Source: Symsagittifera roscoffensis
Taxonomy: Eukaryota; Xenacoelomorpha; Acoela; Convolutidae
Reading direction: 5' to 3'
Assembly: GCF_963678635.1 (NCBI RefSeq)
Contig: NW_026971421.1
Location: forward strand, 1 to 64,000
Length of the DNA: 64,000 bases
Under the pieces are notes generated by a model. That model was not told the origin of the DNA. It did not search any database and was given only the letters and a program-made list of their open reading frames with translations. A program made the position numbers and the translations under genes. Below are positions 31,957-43,577 of the stretch, one piece after another. The stretch's first letter is position 1. The number at the start of each line of letters is the position of its first letter.

Positions 31957-32837
31957 GTAATGTAGCGTTACTTGCTGTATCAAATAGTGGTTGAGTATCA
32001 ATTAATGTTTCAGAGTAGCGAAGTTATGTGACTCAGCGATGCGCTTAGTGATGTCTGCTCAACTTTTTCGGGGGCCTGTGTTATCGACTTAAAAAAAAGT
32101 GAGTCTTGTTGAATTGAAACGATTTCTTTTCCAGAGCTACTGGTTGTTTTTATCGCTCTCTCAATTCTAATGATCTAATTATCAGATTACTGTTTACAGT
32201 CTACATAGTATAGCTTTGTATTTCAATCAATTCAACTTCTAGTTCGCTCCAACTAAGGTAAATATTGATAAGTGACCAACATAAGTTTTTAGAATTATGT
32301 TACATAAACACACTTGTTGATTTTTTCCCTAGCGGCTATAATTAAGGAAGAATGTATAGAATTTTAAGCAATGAGATAATAAATTCTTAAGTGGTGAGAG
32401 CACCAGTACAATTTATGAATAGTTTCCACAAAGCTTAAAACAGGAAAGACAAGCATGCAGTTTAATTAAATTTTCAAATATGAGGTGAAAATTACAACTA
32501 ATTATTTTCTAGTTTACTATTAATGTCTAGTTCAACACTTTGATTTAAGAGACAAATTAATTCTCTGATTTAAGACAGGGCAAAAGTTGTGATGCTTCAT
32601 TTGATTGAAAATAATTGGCCACATAGTCATTCATTATGACGTGAAATGATTATGGGTTTGATGAAACGCAGTTAGCTGTTCTTTAATGGCTTAACTCTTC
32701 ACTCCATTTCCGTTCGGGTCAACCTGGGAATAAATTCTTCTGCTGCTGTTTCCCATGGAAGAACAGACTGAGGTTCTTCTTGCTCTGCTCTTGAATGGGA
32801 GCTATATACAAAAAATGAGTCATCATGTGTCATTACA
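31957..32837 (-). mobile_element. 5' LTR of Gypsy element 1 (881 bp)
   Basis: On the minus strand it begins TGTAATGACACATGATGACT and ends ...GCTACATTACC, so the ends are short imperfect inverted repeats. Its left edge abuts the primer binding site, and its right edge is set by where homology with the 3' LTR stops. Two more copies lie at 36648-37526 and 39799-40677. Confidence 0.8.
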
Positions 32838-32899
32838 GTGCCCCGGGCTCCGACAGCCTCCTCAGAAGAATAGAAGAGGCTCTCAAGATATTTTGTCAT
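32699..32899 (-). CDS. 66-codon frame crossing the LTR boundary
   Basis: ATG at 32899, reading MTKYLESLFYSSEEA, then EEPQSVLPWETAAEEFIPRL. A TATA-like box (CTATAAG, 32950-32956) sits ~50 bases upstream on the same strand. Unit 2 keeps the frame (37385-37588, 67 codons), while unit 3 has a small deletion that breaks it. The last ~45 codons lie in LTR sequence, and the 3' LTR still shows EEPQSV and WETAAGE. I recognise no domain. It may be chance, or a real short ORF using a promoter next to the LTR. Confidence 0.3.
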   Translation of the reverse strand: MTKYLESLFYSSEEAVGARGTVMTHDDSFFVYSSHSRAEQEEPQSVLPWETAAEEFIPRLTRTEME

Positions 32900-32949
32900 T
32901 AATCAGATCATAACATGCAATTTTACTCGACCTCAGTGCTTCTGAGTTA

Positions 32950-33162
32950 CTTATAGAGCAATTCGCTGATTCACAATTGTGATGACAGCTCCGCCGAGCA
33001 CAGACGATACCTACTATAATTGGATAGCCAGAGCTGTCAATCGTGCAATTTCAATGAAAACATACTGGTGCAATTAATTAATGCTTTTAAGTCAATGAAA
33101 CTATTATTAGGCGGGAGCCTCACAATCTTTCTCGACTACAGTCGCTAGTTTGGAATAAAAAG
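32950..33162. promoter_or_regulatory. Candidate divergent promoter (unit 1)
   Basis: A minus-strand TATA box (CTATAAG) at 32950-32956 and a plus-strand TATA-like AATAAAAAG at 33154-33162 face away from each other. Between them are a perfect 12 bp palindrome TCACAATTGTGA (32971-32982) and an inverted pair TGACAGCTC (32983-32991) / GAGCTGTCA (33031-33039). TGACAG is the core bound by TALE homeodomain proteins. The layout is conserved in units 2 and 3, where the minus TATA reads CTATAAATAG and CTATAAGTAG. Confidence 0.45.
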
Positions 33163-33492
33163 GGTTCACTGACCCCTTGAATTGAGTTCACACTTTCGTA
33201 TTCTATCAACTCTTTTGATTCAAACGTGAGCTTGATGAGTAGCTACAACTCCCTCAGAACTTCCAAGGGAGCAACACCCTGTTGAAACTTATCAATAAGG
33301 AATATTAGCTACGCCATCCGAAACAGTAGTTGGATGTTTTGGACAAAAACACAAAAACAACCTCTGGCTATCTAGGAGGACCTCAGACCAAAAATGAGAC
33401 AAGAACACGACTTCAAAACTGAATTACCGAAAAGATGTACAAGTATACATATAGCGACTAACTACTGATTCACATGGCACGGGATAGACATT

Positions 33493-33783
33493 ATGATGAC
33501 TATGAGTCTGACAACCTCCAGTGACGACGGATTTCATCCAATGACCGGTGACCCACAAGGTTGTGCCACGCACAGGCTAACTGGGGCACTGCAGCAAGGA
33601 CATCTGTCTACTGAATTCAGTGCCGACGTCACGGGTGACAGTGACCTGAAGAGCCACTATATTGTCATCCTGGATGACTTGTTAAACTCACGTGGGACAC
33701 GTCCAAGACAGCCCAATCGGTACTACAAGATCAAAAACCAGACTTGCACTACTTGGGAGAACAGTGATAGTAACACATCATAA
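33493..33783 (+). CDS. Conserved 96-codon frame, unit 1
   Basis: ATG at 33493 to TAA. It reads MMTMSLTTSSDDGFHP, then DPQGCATHR, a central HYIVILDDLLNSRGTRP, and YYKIKNQTCTTWENSDSNTS at the end. Units 2 and 3 carry the same frame with few changes. There are no hydrophobic segments and I recognise no domain. Two other short frames lie upstream, ATGGCACGG at 33475 (16 codons) and one at 33236 (15 codons). The competing minus-strand frame over the same bases is broken in unit 1 by a TAG, which favours the plus frame. Confidence 0.35.
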   Translation: MMTMSLTTSSDDGFHPMTGDPQGCATHRLTGALQQGHLSTEFSADVTGDSDLKSHYIVILDDLLNSRGTRPRQPNRYYKIKNQTCTTWENSDSNTS

Positions 33784-34750
33784 GGTTGCAGTTTTTACTT
33801 GGTATTAAGACCGCGTCATACTCTTTACATGAAAGTTCACTACACCGACAACTGAAAATTGACTACAGCAATTCACACAAAAACAATTGAAAAAGGATTA
33901 CAACAAATCACGCGAACACTCCCGGTTGAACAAAAATGTTTGTCCTACAACTTTCATAAATAAAAAAATGCTTATCAAACAATTCCTACAATTCCATAGA
34001 CTCAGAAAATTGTAAGAAAAACTCAATTATAAGCGGTTTTTCAAATCAGTAAATTGTACGAGAAATATTTTTTCATAAATGGAAATTCTATATCAAGCAT
34101 TTTTTCATATATGGAAATTGTATGACCAGCACTTTTTTATATATGAAAATTTTATGTAAAGCGTTTTTTCTTTTATGAAAACGATTTTGTTTTAAATTTT
34201 TCAAACCAACTGATGCAAAATTTACGTTACATACAGCCCATCCCATAAATCGAGCAATCTATGAACAGAAAAGAAAATCTGAAAAAACAATCAGAAGATT
34301 TTAGAGGTATGAACCTCAATTTCTTCGTTTCCTACAGGTGAATGTAATGTTCTAAACTCTTGAGAGAGCAACTAAATCTTAAACTTAATCCTAGTTACCA
34401 CTAACAAGCGGGGTTACCTCACATATAAAAAACATGTACAATCGTTGGGGATTCAATCACTAGCGTACGTCCTTCAGCGCTGACAGGAAACCGTCATGCA
34501 CCAGTTCTGCCGTCGATATACAATCATTTTCTAGTTAAAAAAAAACTTTTTACATGTGCGAGAAACCAAAAAAAACATAATCAGAATTTGGGATGGTAAC
34601 ATGTTTTCGCATTTGACAAAAAATCTTTCACAAAATAGGGCCTGTACAGTAACTTCGGAGAGCTCGGAAGATCAAATTGATCAACCTTATGGTAAATAAG
34701 CTTGCTTCAACCAATTTAGAACGTTTTCTAAGTCGTATTGATATCTTAAA

Positions 34751-35741
34751 TTAAATTGGGTTTTGGGTTGAGAGTGCCAGTTGCAATCGGATATCAAAAA
34801 AATTCGTTAGAATTTCGATTGTTCTTAAAAACTCAACAAAGAAGGCTGTTTTTTGTCTTGACTTCCAATTTAATGTCGAGGCAACTATGTAATAGTTGTC
34901 CCCTAATGTCATATATGAGGTTAAGAAAGCAAGCCCTATAACCATAGGCTCAAGGATCAGGGACTCTATCTCCTGTGCTTTTATACCTCATTCAGTCAAA
35001 GCCAATTCGGCTCGCTCAAGGCATTAGACTACAAAATCGTGTTACAGCTTAAAAACCACTACCAAAATACCCCCTCCCCACTCTAGAAATAAGAAGCTCC
35101 CCATGGTTAGGTCTCTAAATACCTAAAACACACGAGCGCTGTTAAAAACAGGGTTGGAAGCTTAAGTATACCATTAGTTTTTTTTAAACAGTGGACCTTT
35201 GATCCATTTCAGATGGATCAACCTAAAACCCGCCTTATCTCAACTTAATCGTGTGAAACACAACAAAAAATGAAATTCAATACTCACATATTGACATGAC
35301 TCTCGACTCAAGTAAATAACGTAATTAAGTTAACTCTAGAAGTTTTCTGTTATTAGTTTTAGCTCAAGTAGTTTTTTTTCTGAACCATTGAGCAGCTTGT
35401 TTCGTCTACCTGCCCAATCAAGATTCTTTCTTGCCCAGCGATGGATCTCTCGTAGGAATTCGCGATGCTCTCTGTCAGGAACAAGATAGCTCTACTCGAA
35501 ATGATGATTTCAGTAAACTTGCGAACAGCAATTTTACTAAAGCACATTTTTTATCGACTTTCCAGCAATTCTGATTCGAATTCTCTAAATCAATTAACTT
35601 CTGTTTTCAGTTGTCGCGACAAAATTGAGCCTGACATTATCGATTCGATTTTTTCAAAAAACCTTTTTTCTCCGCAAAATCAAGGTCAAACTTCCAAATA
35701 TAACCGACTGGCACATACTCCCCGGACTCAAGACTGATGTG
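34751..35741. repeat. Right-hand block of unit 1, near-identical to 42581-43577
   Basis: About 1 kb almost identical between units 1 and 3 (only about two differences in ~500 bp by eye at 34860-35340), whereas the rest of these units differs by several percent. It contains overlapping open frames on both strands, including a minus frame at 35359-35547 discussed with unit 3. Confidence 0.85.
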
Positions 35742-36647
35742 GCCTCGTAGTGCCGCTAGAATGAGAAGTATGTCTGCTTTCGTCAGCGCTGGCAGTGTCA
35801 GTTAGAATTGCAACGCGCTGTCTCGCAAGTGCAGTTGTAGAGAATTCACTTGCTGTTCATTGGCAATTCCCCCTTCTCCCATGTATCCTCAGAAGAGCGG
35901 TTCAAATTGAGAGAAAACTTCTGTTTTGTTTCAGCCAAGTTTTTGACTGAGATTCGAGTGTGCGCCATCTTATCACAGTTAAATTATTGTCAAGAATGGT
36001 TCAGATATGATTTCAGATAGAACAGTAAAATTTTATAGTGGAAATAATCAATGCCTAGTGGGTAAAAGAGTTTTCAGGACGTAATATTTGTCTCACTGAA
36101 ATTATATCTTTTTTTTTGTACTTTTGTTAGTTACGAGCGAAGGTTTATTAAATCTTCTTTGCTATATATTCTTCTTCAAAACTTTCAATTTTTCTATTTT
36201 TCTACTACCGGCTTTAATATGTTTCCAAAAAAAAGTTTCCTATTTTGATTAGGCTTTAAGCACTACCTAAAAATTATGCGGTTCTCGTGAATGATTTTAT
36301 ATGGCTGGTTTCAAAATGAGCACTTATAAATTCAATTTAAGCACCAGGAGTTTATGGTTTTTGAATTAACTGTTTTAGCATAGTGTATCACCTTCTTTGA
36401 GAAGTGTAGCAGTTGTCATCAACACATCAAGACAAATGTAGTTTGCTCACAGTTGTAGTCTTTCACTGGATGAGGTCAGTTTCCAGTTGTGCCCCTCCCT
36501 TCTGCTGGTTTGAACACTTTACTTCCTTGATCTTGTTTCAGCCTGCGCTATGGAAGTAATCTTGACGTCTTTTTGGATTTGTCTTCACTTTGCAATCAAT
36601 CTGCTCTTCTCAGAAAGTTGGGATACTTCAACCACTCCTGTCGCCAG

Positions 36648-37526
36648 GTAATGTAGCATTACTTGCTGTATCAAATAGTGGTTGAGTATCAATTAATGTT
36701 TCAGTGTAGCGAAGTTATGTGACTCAGCGATGCGCTTTGTGGTGTCTGCTCAACTTTTTCGGGGGCCTGTGTTATCGACTTAAAAAAAGTGAGTATTGTT
36801 GAATTGAAACGATTTTTTTCCAGAGCTACTGGTTGTTGTTATCGCTCTCTCAATTCTAATGATCTAATTATCAGATTACTGTTTACAGTCTACATAGTAT
36901 AGCTTTGTATTTCAATCTATTCAGCGTCTAGTTCGCTCCAATTATGTGAAAATTGATAAGTGACCAACATAGGTTTTTAGCCTTATGTTACATAAAATAC
37001 ACTTGTTGATTTTTCCCTAACAGTTATAAATAAGGAAGAATGTAAAGAATTTTAAGCAATGAGATAATAAATTCTTAAGTGGTAAGAGCACCGGTACAAT
37101 TTATGAATAGTTTCGACAAAGCTTAAAACAGGAAAGACAAGCATGCAGTTTAATTAAATTTTCAAATATGAGGGCAAAAATTAAAAGTAATTTAATTGTA
37201 ATTTACATTTAATGTCTAGCTCAACACTTTGATTTCAGAGACAAATTAATTCTCTGATTTAAGATAGGGCAAATGTTTTGATGCTTCAACTGACTGAAAA
37301 TAATTGGCCACATTGTCAGTCATTATGACGTGAAATGATTAAGGGTTTGATGAAACGCAGTTAGCTGTTCTTTAATGGCTTAACTCATCTCTCCATTTCC
37401 GTTCGGGTCAACCTGGGAATAAATTCTCCTGCTGCTGTTTGCCATGGAAGAACAGACTGAGGTTCTTCTTGCTCTGCTCTTGAATGGGAGCTATATACAA
37501 GAAATGAGTCATCATGCGTCATTACA
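36648..37526 (-). mobile_element. LTR copy in unit 2
   Basis: Colinear with 31957-32837 and preceded (minus-strand sense) by the same flank. The primer binding site is at 36632-36646. It arose by segmental duplication, not independent insertion, because both LTR and flank are copied. Confidence 0.85.
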
Positions 37527-38190
37527 GTACCCGGGGTTCCGGCAGCCTCCTCAGAAGCATAGAAGAGGCTCTCAAGATATTTTGTCATTAATCAGATCAT
37601 AACATGCAATTTTACTCAACCTCAGTGCTTCTGAGCTATTTATAGAGCAATTCGCTCATTCACAATTGTGATAACAGCTCCACCGAGCACAGACGATACC
37701 CACCATAATTGCATAGCCAGAGCTGTCAATCATGCAATTTTAATGAAAACAGACTGGTGCAATTAATTAATGCTTTTAAGTCAATGAAAATACTATTAGG
37801 CGAAAGCCTCACAATCTTTCTCGACTACGCTAGTTTAGAATAAAAAGGGTTCACAGACACCTTGCGAAGACCCCTTGAATTGAGTTCACACTTTCGTGTT
37901 CTATCAACTCTTTTGATTCAAACGTGAGCTTCATGACTAGCTACAACTCCCTCAGAACTTCCAAGGGAGCAACACCCTGGTGAAACTTATCAATAAAGAA
38001 AATTAGCTACGTCATCCTAAACAGTAGTTGGATGTCTTAGACAAAAACACAAAAACAACCTCTGGCTATCTAGGAGGACCTCAGACCAAAAATGAGACAA
38101 GACAAGGACTTCAAAACTGAATCACCGAAAAGATGTACAAGTATACATATAGCGACTAACTACTGATTCACATGGCACGGGATAGACATT

Positions 38191-38553
38191 ATGATGACTA
38201 TGAGTCTGACAACCTCCAGTGACAACGGAGTTCATCCAATGACCGGTGACCCACAAGGTTGTGCCACGCACAGGCGAACTGGGGCACTGCAGCAAGGACA
38301 TCTGTCTACTGAATTCACTGCCGACGTCACGGGTGACAGTGACCTGAAGAGCCACTATATTGTCATCCTGGATGACTTGTTAAACTCACGTGGGACACGT
38401 CCAAGACAGCCCAATCGGTACTACAAGATCAAAAACCAGACTTGCACTACTTGGGAGAACAGTGATAGTAACACATCAAAAGGTTCCAGTTTTTACTTGG
38501 TATTAAGACCGCGTCATACTCTTTACATGAAAGTTCACTACACCGACAAATGA
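38191..38553 (+). CDS. Conserved short frame, unit 2 (120 codons)
   Basis: Homologous to 33493-33783. The TAA after SNTS is AAA here, so the frame runs 24 codons longer (SSFYLVLRPRHTLYMKVHY). Differences from unit 1 (Asp/Asn, Phe/Val, Leu/Arg, Ser/Thr) are all amino-acid-changing, which argues against strong protein-level constraint. Confidence 0.3.
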   Translation: MMTMSLTTSSDNGVHPMTGDPQGCATHRRTGALQQGHLSTEFTADVTGDSDLKSHYIVILDDLLNSRGTRPRQPNRYYKIKNQTCTTWENSDSNTSKGSSFYLVLRPRHTLYMKVHYTDK

Positions 38554-39798
38554 AAATTGACTACAGCAATTCACACAGAAACAATTGAAAATGGATTAGA
38601 ACAACTCACGCGAACACTCCAGGTTGACCAAAAATGCTTGTCCTAAAATTTTCATAAAGGAAAAATGCTTATCAAACAATTCCTACAATTCCATAGACCC
38701 AGAAATTGTAAAAAAACCTCAACGATAAGCGGTTTTTCAAATCAGTAAATTGTACGAGAATTATTTTTTCATTTATGGAAATTGTATGACCATTGTTTTT
38801 TTATATATAGAAATTGTATGTAAAGCGTTTTTTCATTTATGAATACCATTTTGTTTTAAATTTTTCAAACCAACTGATGCAAAATTTACGTTACATACAG
38901 CCCATCCCATAAATCGAGCAATCTGTGAACAGAAAAAAAAATCTGCAAAAAAAACAGAAGATTTTAGAGGTATGAACGTCAATTTATTCGTTTCCTGCAG
39001 GCAAATGTTCTCAACTCTTGAGAGAGCAATTAAATCTTAAGCTTAATCCTAGTTACCACTAACAAGGGGGGGGGGGTTACCTCGCATATAAAAAACCTCT
39101 ACAATCGTTGGGGATGCAATCACTAGCGCACGTCCTTCAGCGCTGACAGGAAACCGTCATGCACCAGATCTGCTGTCGAGATACAATCGATTTCTATTTA
39201 AAAAAAAAACCTTTTTTACATGTGCGAGAAAACAAAAAAAACATAATCCGAATTTGGCATGGTAACATATTTTCGCATTTGACAAAAAATTAACTCTTCT
39301 TTGCAATATATCCTGCTTCAAAACTTTCAATTTTTCTTTTTTTCTACTACCGGCTTTAATATGTTTCCAAAAAAAGTTTCCTATTTTGATTAGGTTTTAA
39401 GCACTGCATAATAATTTATGCGGTTCTCATGAATGATTTTATATGATTGGTTTCAAAATGGGCACTCATCAATCATTTTAAGCACCGGGAGTTTATAGAG
39501 TTTTAACGCTTTTGAACTAACTGTTTTAGCATAGTGTATCACTTTCTTTGAGAAGTGTAGCAGTTGTCATCAACACATCAAGACAAATGTAGTTTGCTCA
39601 CAGTTGTAGTCTTTCACTGGGTGAGGTCAGTTTTCAGTTGTGCCCCTCCCTTCTGCTGGTTTGAACACTTTACTTCCTTGATCTTGTTTCAGCCTGCGCT
39701 GTGGAAGTAATCTTGACGTCTTTTTGGATGTGTCTTCACTTTGCAATCAATCTGCTCTTCTCAGAAAATTTGGATACTTCACCCACTCTTGTCGCTAG

Positions 39799-40677
39799 GT
39801 AATGTAGCGTTACTTGCAGTATCAAATAGTGGTTGAGTATCAATTAATGTTTCAGAGTAGCGAAGTTATGTGACTCAGCGATGCGCTTTGTGAAGTCTGC
39901 TCGACTTTTTCGGGGGCTTGAGTTATCGACTTATGAAAAGTGAGTATTGTTGACTTGGAACGATTCTTTTCCAGAGCTACTGGTTGTTTTATCGCTCTCT
40001 CAATTCTAATGATCTAATTATCAGATTACTGTTTACATTCTACATAATATAGCATTGTATTTCAATCTCTTCAGCTTCTAGTTCGCTCCAATTAAGGTAA
40101 ATATTGATAAGTGACCAACATAAGTTTTTAGCCTTATGTTACATAAACACACTTGTTGATTTTTTCCCTAGCGGCTATAATTGAGGAAGAATGTATAGAA
40201 TTTTAAGCAATGAGATAATAAATTCTTAGGTGGTAAGAGCACCGGTACAATTTATGAATAGTTTCGACAAAGCTTAAAACAGGAAAGACAAGCATGCAGT
40301 TTAATTAAATTTTCAAATATGAGGGCAAAAATTAAAAGTAATTTAATTGTAATTTACATTTAATGTCTAGCTCAACACTTTGATTTCAGAGACAAATTAA
40401 TTCTCTGATTTAAGATAGGGCAAATGTTTTGATGCTTCAACTGACTGAAAATAATTGGCCACATTGTCAGTCATTATGACGTGAAATGATTAAGGGTTTG
40501 ATGAAACGCAGTTAGCTGTTCTTTAATGGCTTAACTCATCTCTCCATTTCCGTTCGGGTCAACCTGGGAATAAATTCTCCTGCTGCTGTTTCCCATGGAA
40601 GAACAGACTGAGGTTCTTCTTGCTCTGCTCTTGAATGGGAGCTATATACAAGACATGAGTCATCATGTGTCATTACA
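39799..40677 (-). mobile_element. LTR copy in unit 3
   Basis: Colinear with the other LTRs. A small deletion near 40690, outside its right edge, removes part of the 66-codon frame. Primer binding site remnant at 39783-39797. Confidence 0.85.
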
Positions 40678-41322
40678 GTACCCCGGGCTCAGAAGAATAG
40701 AAGAGGCTCTGAAGACATTTTGTCATTAATCAGATCATAACATGCAATTTTACTCAACCTCAGTGCTTCTGAGCTACTTATAGAGCAATTCGTTCATTCA
40801 CAATTGTGATGACAGCTCCGCCGAGCACAGACGATACCTACTATAATTGGATAGCCAGAGCTGTCAATCATGCAATTTTAATGAAAACAGACTGGTGCAA
40901 TTAATTATTGCTTTTAAGTCAATGAAACTACTATTAAGCGGAAGCCTCACAATCTTTCTCGTCTACAGTCGCTAGTTTAGAATAAAAAGGGTTCACTTTT
41001 TGACCCCTTGAATTGAGTTCACACTTTCGTATTCTATCAACTCTTTTGATTCAAACGTGAGCTTGATGAGTAGCTACAACTCCCTCAGAACTTCCAAGGG
41101 AGCAACACCCTGTTGAAACTTATCAAAAGGAGTATTAGCTACGCCATCCGAAACAGTAGTTGGATGTTTTGGACAAAAACACAAAAACAACCTCTGGCTA
41201 TCGAGGAGGACCTCAGACCAAAAATGAGACAAGACAAGGACTTCAAAAATGAATCACCGAAAAGATGTACAAGTATACATATAGCGACTAACTACTGATT
41301 CACATGGCACGGGATAGACATT

Positions 41323-41613
41323 ATGATGACTATGAGTCTGACAACCTCCAGTGACAACGGATTTCATCCAATGACCGGTGACCCACAAGGTTGTGCCACG
41401 CACAGGCGAACTGGGGCACTGCAGCAAGGACATCTGTCTACTGAATTCAGTGCCGACGTCACGGGTGACAGTGACCTGAAGAGCCACTATATTGTCATCC
41501 TGGATGACTTGTTAAACTCACGTGGGACACGTCCGAGACAGCCCAATCGGTACTACAAGATCAAAAACCAGACTTGCACTACTTGGGAGAACAGTGATAG
41601 TAACACATCATAA
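41323..41613 (+). CDS. Conserved 96-codon frame, unit 3
   Basis: Same length and stop as unit 1. It has three nucleotide differences over ~290 bases, while the ~75 bases around 41720 differ at about five. The locally higher conservation could mean function, gene conversion, or chance. Confidence 0.35.
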   Translation: MMTMSLTTSSDNGFHPMTGDPQGCATHRRTGALQQGHLSTEFSADVTGDSDLKSHYIVILDDLLNSRGTRPRQPNRYYKIKNQTCTTWENSDSNTS

Positions 41614-43165
41614 GGTTCCAGTTTCTACTTGGTATTAAGACCGCGTCATACTCTTTACATGAAAGTTCACTACACCGACAAATGAAAATTGACTACAGCA
41701 ATTCACACAAAAACAATTGAAAATGGATTACAACAACTCACGCGAACACTCCCGCTTGACCAAAAATGATTGTCCTACAACTTTCATAAATAAAAAAATG
41801 CTTATCAAACAATTCCTACAATTACATAGACTCAGAAAAATGTTTAAAAAAACTCAATGATAAGCGGTTTTTCAAATCAGTAAACTGTACGAGAAATATT
41901 TTTTCATAAATGGAATTTCTATATCAAGCATTTTTTCATGTATGGAAATTGTATGACCAGCATTTTTTTATACATGGAAATTGTATGCAAAGCGTTTTTT
42001 CATTTATGAATACCGTTTTGTTTTAAATTTTTCAAACCAACTGATGCAAAATTTACGTTACATACAGCCCGTCCCATAAATCGAGCAATCTGTCAACAGA
42101 AAAGAAAATCTGCAAAAAAAATCAGAAGATTTTAGAGGTATGAACCTCAATTTCTTCGTTTCCTGCAGGTGAATGTAATGTTCTAAGCTCTTGAGAGAGC
42201 AACTAAATCTTAAGCTTAATCCTAGTTACCACTAACAAGGGGGGTTACCTCACATATAAAAAACATGTACAATCGTTGGGGATTCAATCACTAGCGTACG
42301 TCCTTCAGCGCTGACAGGAAACCGTCATGCACCAGTTCTGCCGTCGAGATACAATCATTTTCTAGTTTAAAAAAACTTTTTACATGTGCGAGAAATAAAA
42401 AAAAACATAATCAGAATTTGGGATGGTAACATATTTTCGCATTTGACAAAAAATGTTTCACAAAATAGGGCCTGTACAGTAACTTCGGAGAGCTCGGAAG
42501 ATCAAATTGATCAACCTTATGGTAAATAAGCTTGTTTCAACCAATTTAGAACGTTTTCTAAGTCGTATTGATTTCTTAAATTAAATTGGGTTTTGGGTTG
42601 AGAGTGCCAGTTGCAATCGGATATCAAAAAAATTCGTTAGAATTTCGATTGTTCTTAATAACTCAACGAAGAAAGCTGTTTTTTGTCTTGACTTCCAATT
42701 TAATGTCGAGGCAACTATGTAATAGTTGTCCCCTAATGTCATATATGAGGTTAAGAAAGCAAGCCCTATAACCATAGGCTCAAGGATCAGGGACTCTATC
42801 TCCTGTGCTTTTATACCTCATTCAGTCAAAGCCAATTCGGCTCGCTCAAGGCATTAGACTACAAAATCGTGTTACAGCTTAAAAACCCCTACCAAAATAC
42901 CCCCTCCCCACTCTAGAAATAAGAAGCTCCCCATGGTTAGGTCTCTAAATACCTAAAACACACGAGCGCTGTTAAAAACAGGGTTGGAAGCTTAAGTATA
43001 CCATTAGTTTTTTTTAAACAGTGGACCTTTGATCCATTTCAGATGGATCAACCTAAAACCCGCCTTATCTCAACTTAATCGTGTGAAACACAACAAAAAA
43101 TGAAATTCAATACTCACATATTGACATGACTCTCGACTCAAGTAAATAACGTAATTAAGTTAACT

Positions 43166-43384
43166 CTAGAAGTTTTCTGTTAATAGTTTTAGCTCAAGTA
43201 GTTTTTTTTCTGAACCATTGAGCAGCTTGTTTCGTGTTTCGTCTACCTGCCCAATCAAGATTCTTTCTTGCCCAGCGATGGCACTCTCGTAGGAATTCGC
43301 GATGCTCTCTGTCAGGAACAAGATAGCTCTACTCGAAATGATGATTTCAGTAAACTTGCGAACAGCAATTTTACTAAAGCACAT
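43166..43384 (-). CDS. 72-codon frame in the right-hand block
   Basis: ATG at 43384, reading KIAVRKFTEIIISSRAILF, then AIAGQERILIGQ and LLNGSEKKLLELKLLTENF. A possible exon would run from CTTTAG to CAG/GTAGAC around 43245-43375. In unit 1 a seven-base TTTCGTG segment is single instead of doubled, so the frame there ends differently (35359-35547). No family recognised. Low confidence. Confidence 0.25.
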   Translation of the reverse strand: MCFSKIAVRKFTEIIISSRAILFLTESIANSYESAIAGQERILIGQVDETRNKLLNGSEKKLLELKLLTENF

Positions 43385-43577
43385 TTTTTATCGACTTTCC
43401 AGCAATTCTGATTCGAATTCTCTAAATCAATTAACTTCTGTTTTCAGTTGTCGCGACAAAATTGAGCATGACATTATCCATTCGATTTTTTCAAAAAACC
43501 TTTTTTGTCCCCAAAATCAAGGTCAAACTTCCAAATATAACCGACTGGCACATACTCTCCGGACTCAAGACTGATGT

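Larger units (their letters stand above)
21767..32837 (-). mobile_element. Gypsy element 1: LTR-gag-pol-env-like-LTR, decayed
   Basis: Read on the minus strand the order is LTR (32837-31957), primer binding site, leader, gag, protease, RT, RNase H, integrase, ORF3 and LTR (22717-21767). This is the gene order of retrovirus-like Ty3/Gypsy elements. Every ORF has frameshifts or stops. No clear target-site duplication flanks it (ATTGT on the left, GTGCC on the right), which suggests rearrangement of one flank. The right-hand part, from within gag outward, was later copied twice more in tandem. Confidence 0.85.
31053..35741. repeat. Tandem array unit 1 (4.69 kb)
   Basis: It runs from inside gag through leader, LTR and ~2.9 kb of upstream flank. 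The next base begins unit 2, again within gag at GTAGTGCCGCTAG. It is the only unit complete at both ends. It contains the divergent-promoter segment, the 96-codon frame and the right-hand 1.1 kb block that unit 2 lacks. Confidence 0.9.
35742..39293. repeat. Tandem array unit 2 (3.55 kb, right-truncated)
   Basis: It begins in gag (GTAGTGCCGCTAG, 35748) and stops after CGCATTTGACAAAAAAT, where the sequence jumps to the leader region of unit 3. It lacks the block equivalent to 34630-35741. Confidence 0.9.
39294..43577. repeat. Tandem array unit 3 (4.28 kb, left-truncated)
   Basis: It starts in the leader (TCTTCTTTGC, matching 36156), so it lacks gag, and runs to GACTGATGT at the end of the right-hand block. 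It continues into unrelated GC-richer DNA at 43578. Confidence 0.9.

Noticed and set aside
32950-33800. Tandem histone-type gene cluster (divergent promoters in a tandem array)
   Set aside because: None of the frames resembles a histone, and no histone 3' stem-loop was seen.
38122-38355. Minus-strand 77-codon frame opposite the conserved plus frame (also 41254-41487)
   Set aside because: Broken by a stop in unit 1, while the plus frame remains open in all three units.
31053-43577. Whole 4.7 kb units as giant LTRs
   Set aside because: The 3' copy of the element shares only ~880 bp (21767-22717). Homology stops there, and the primer binding site sets the other edge.
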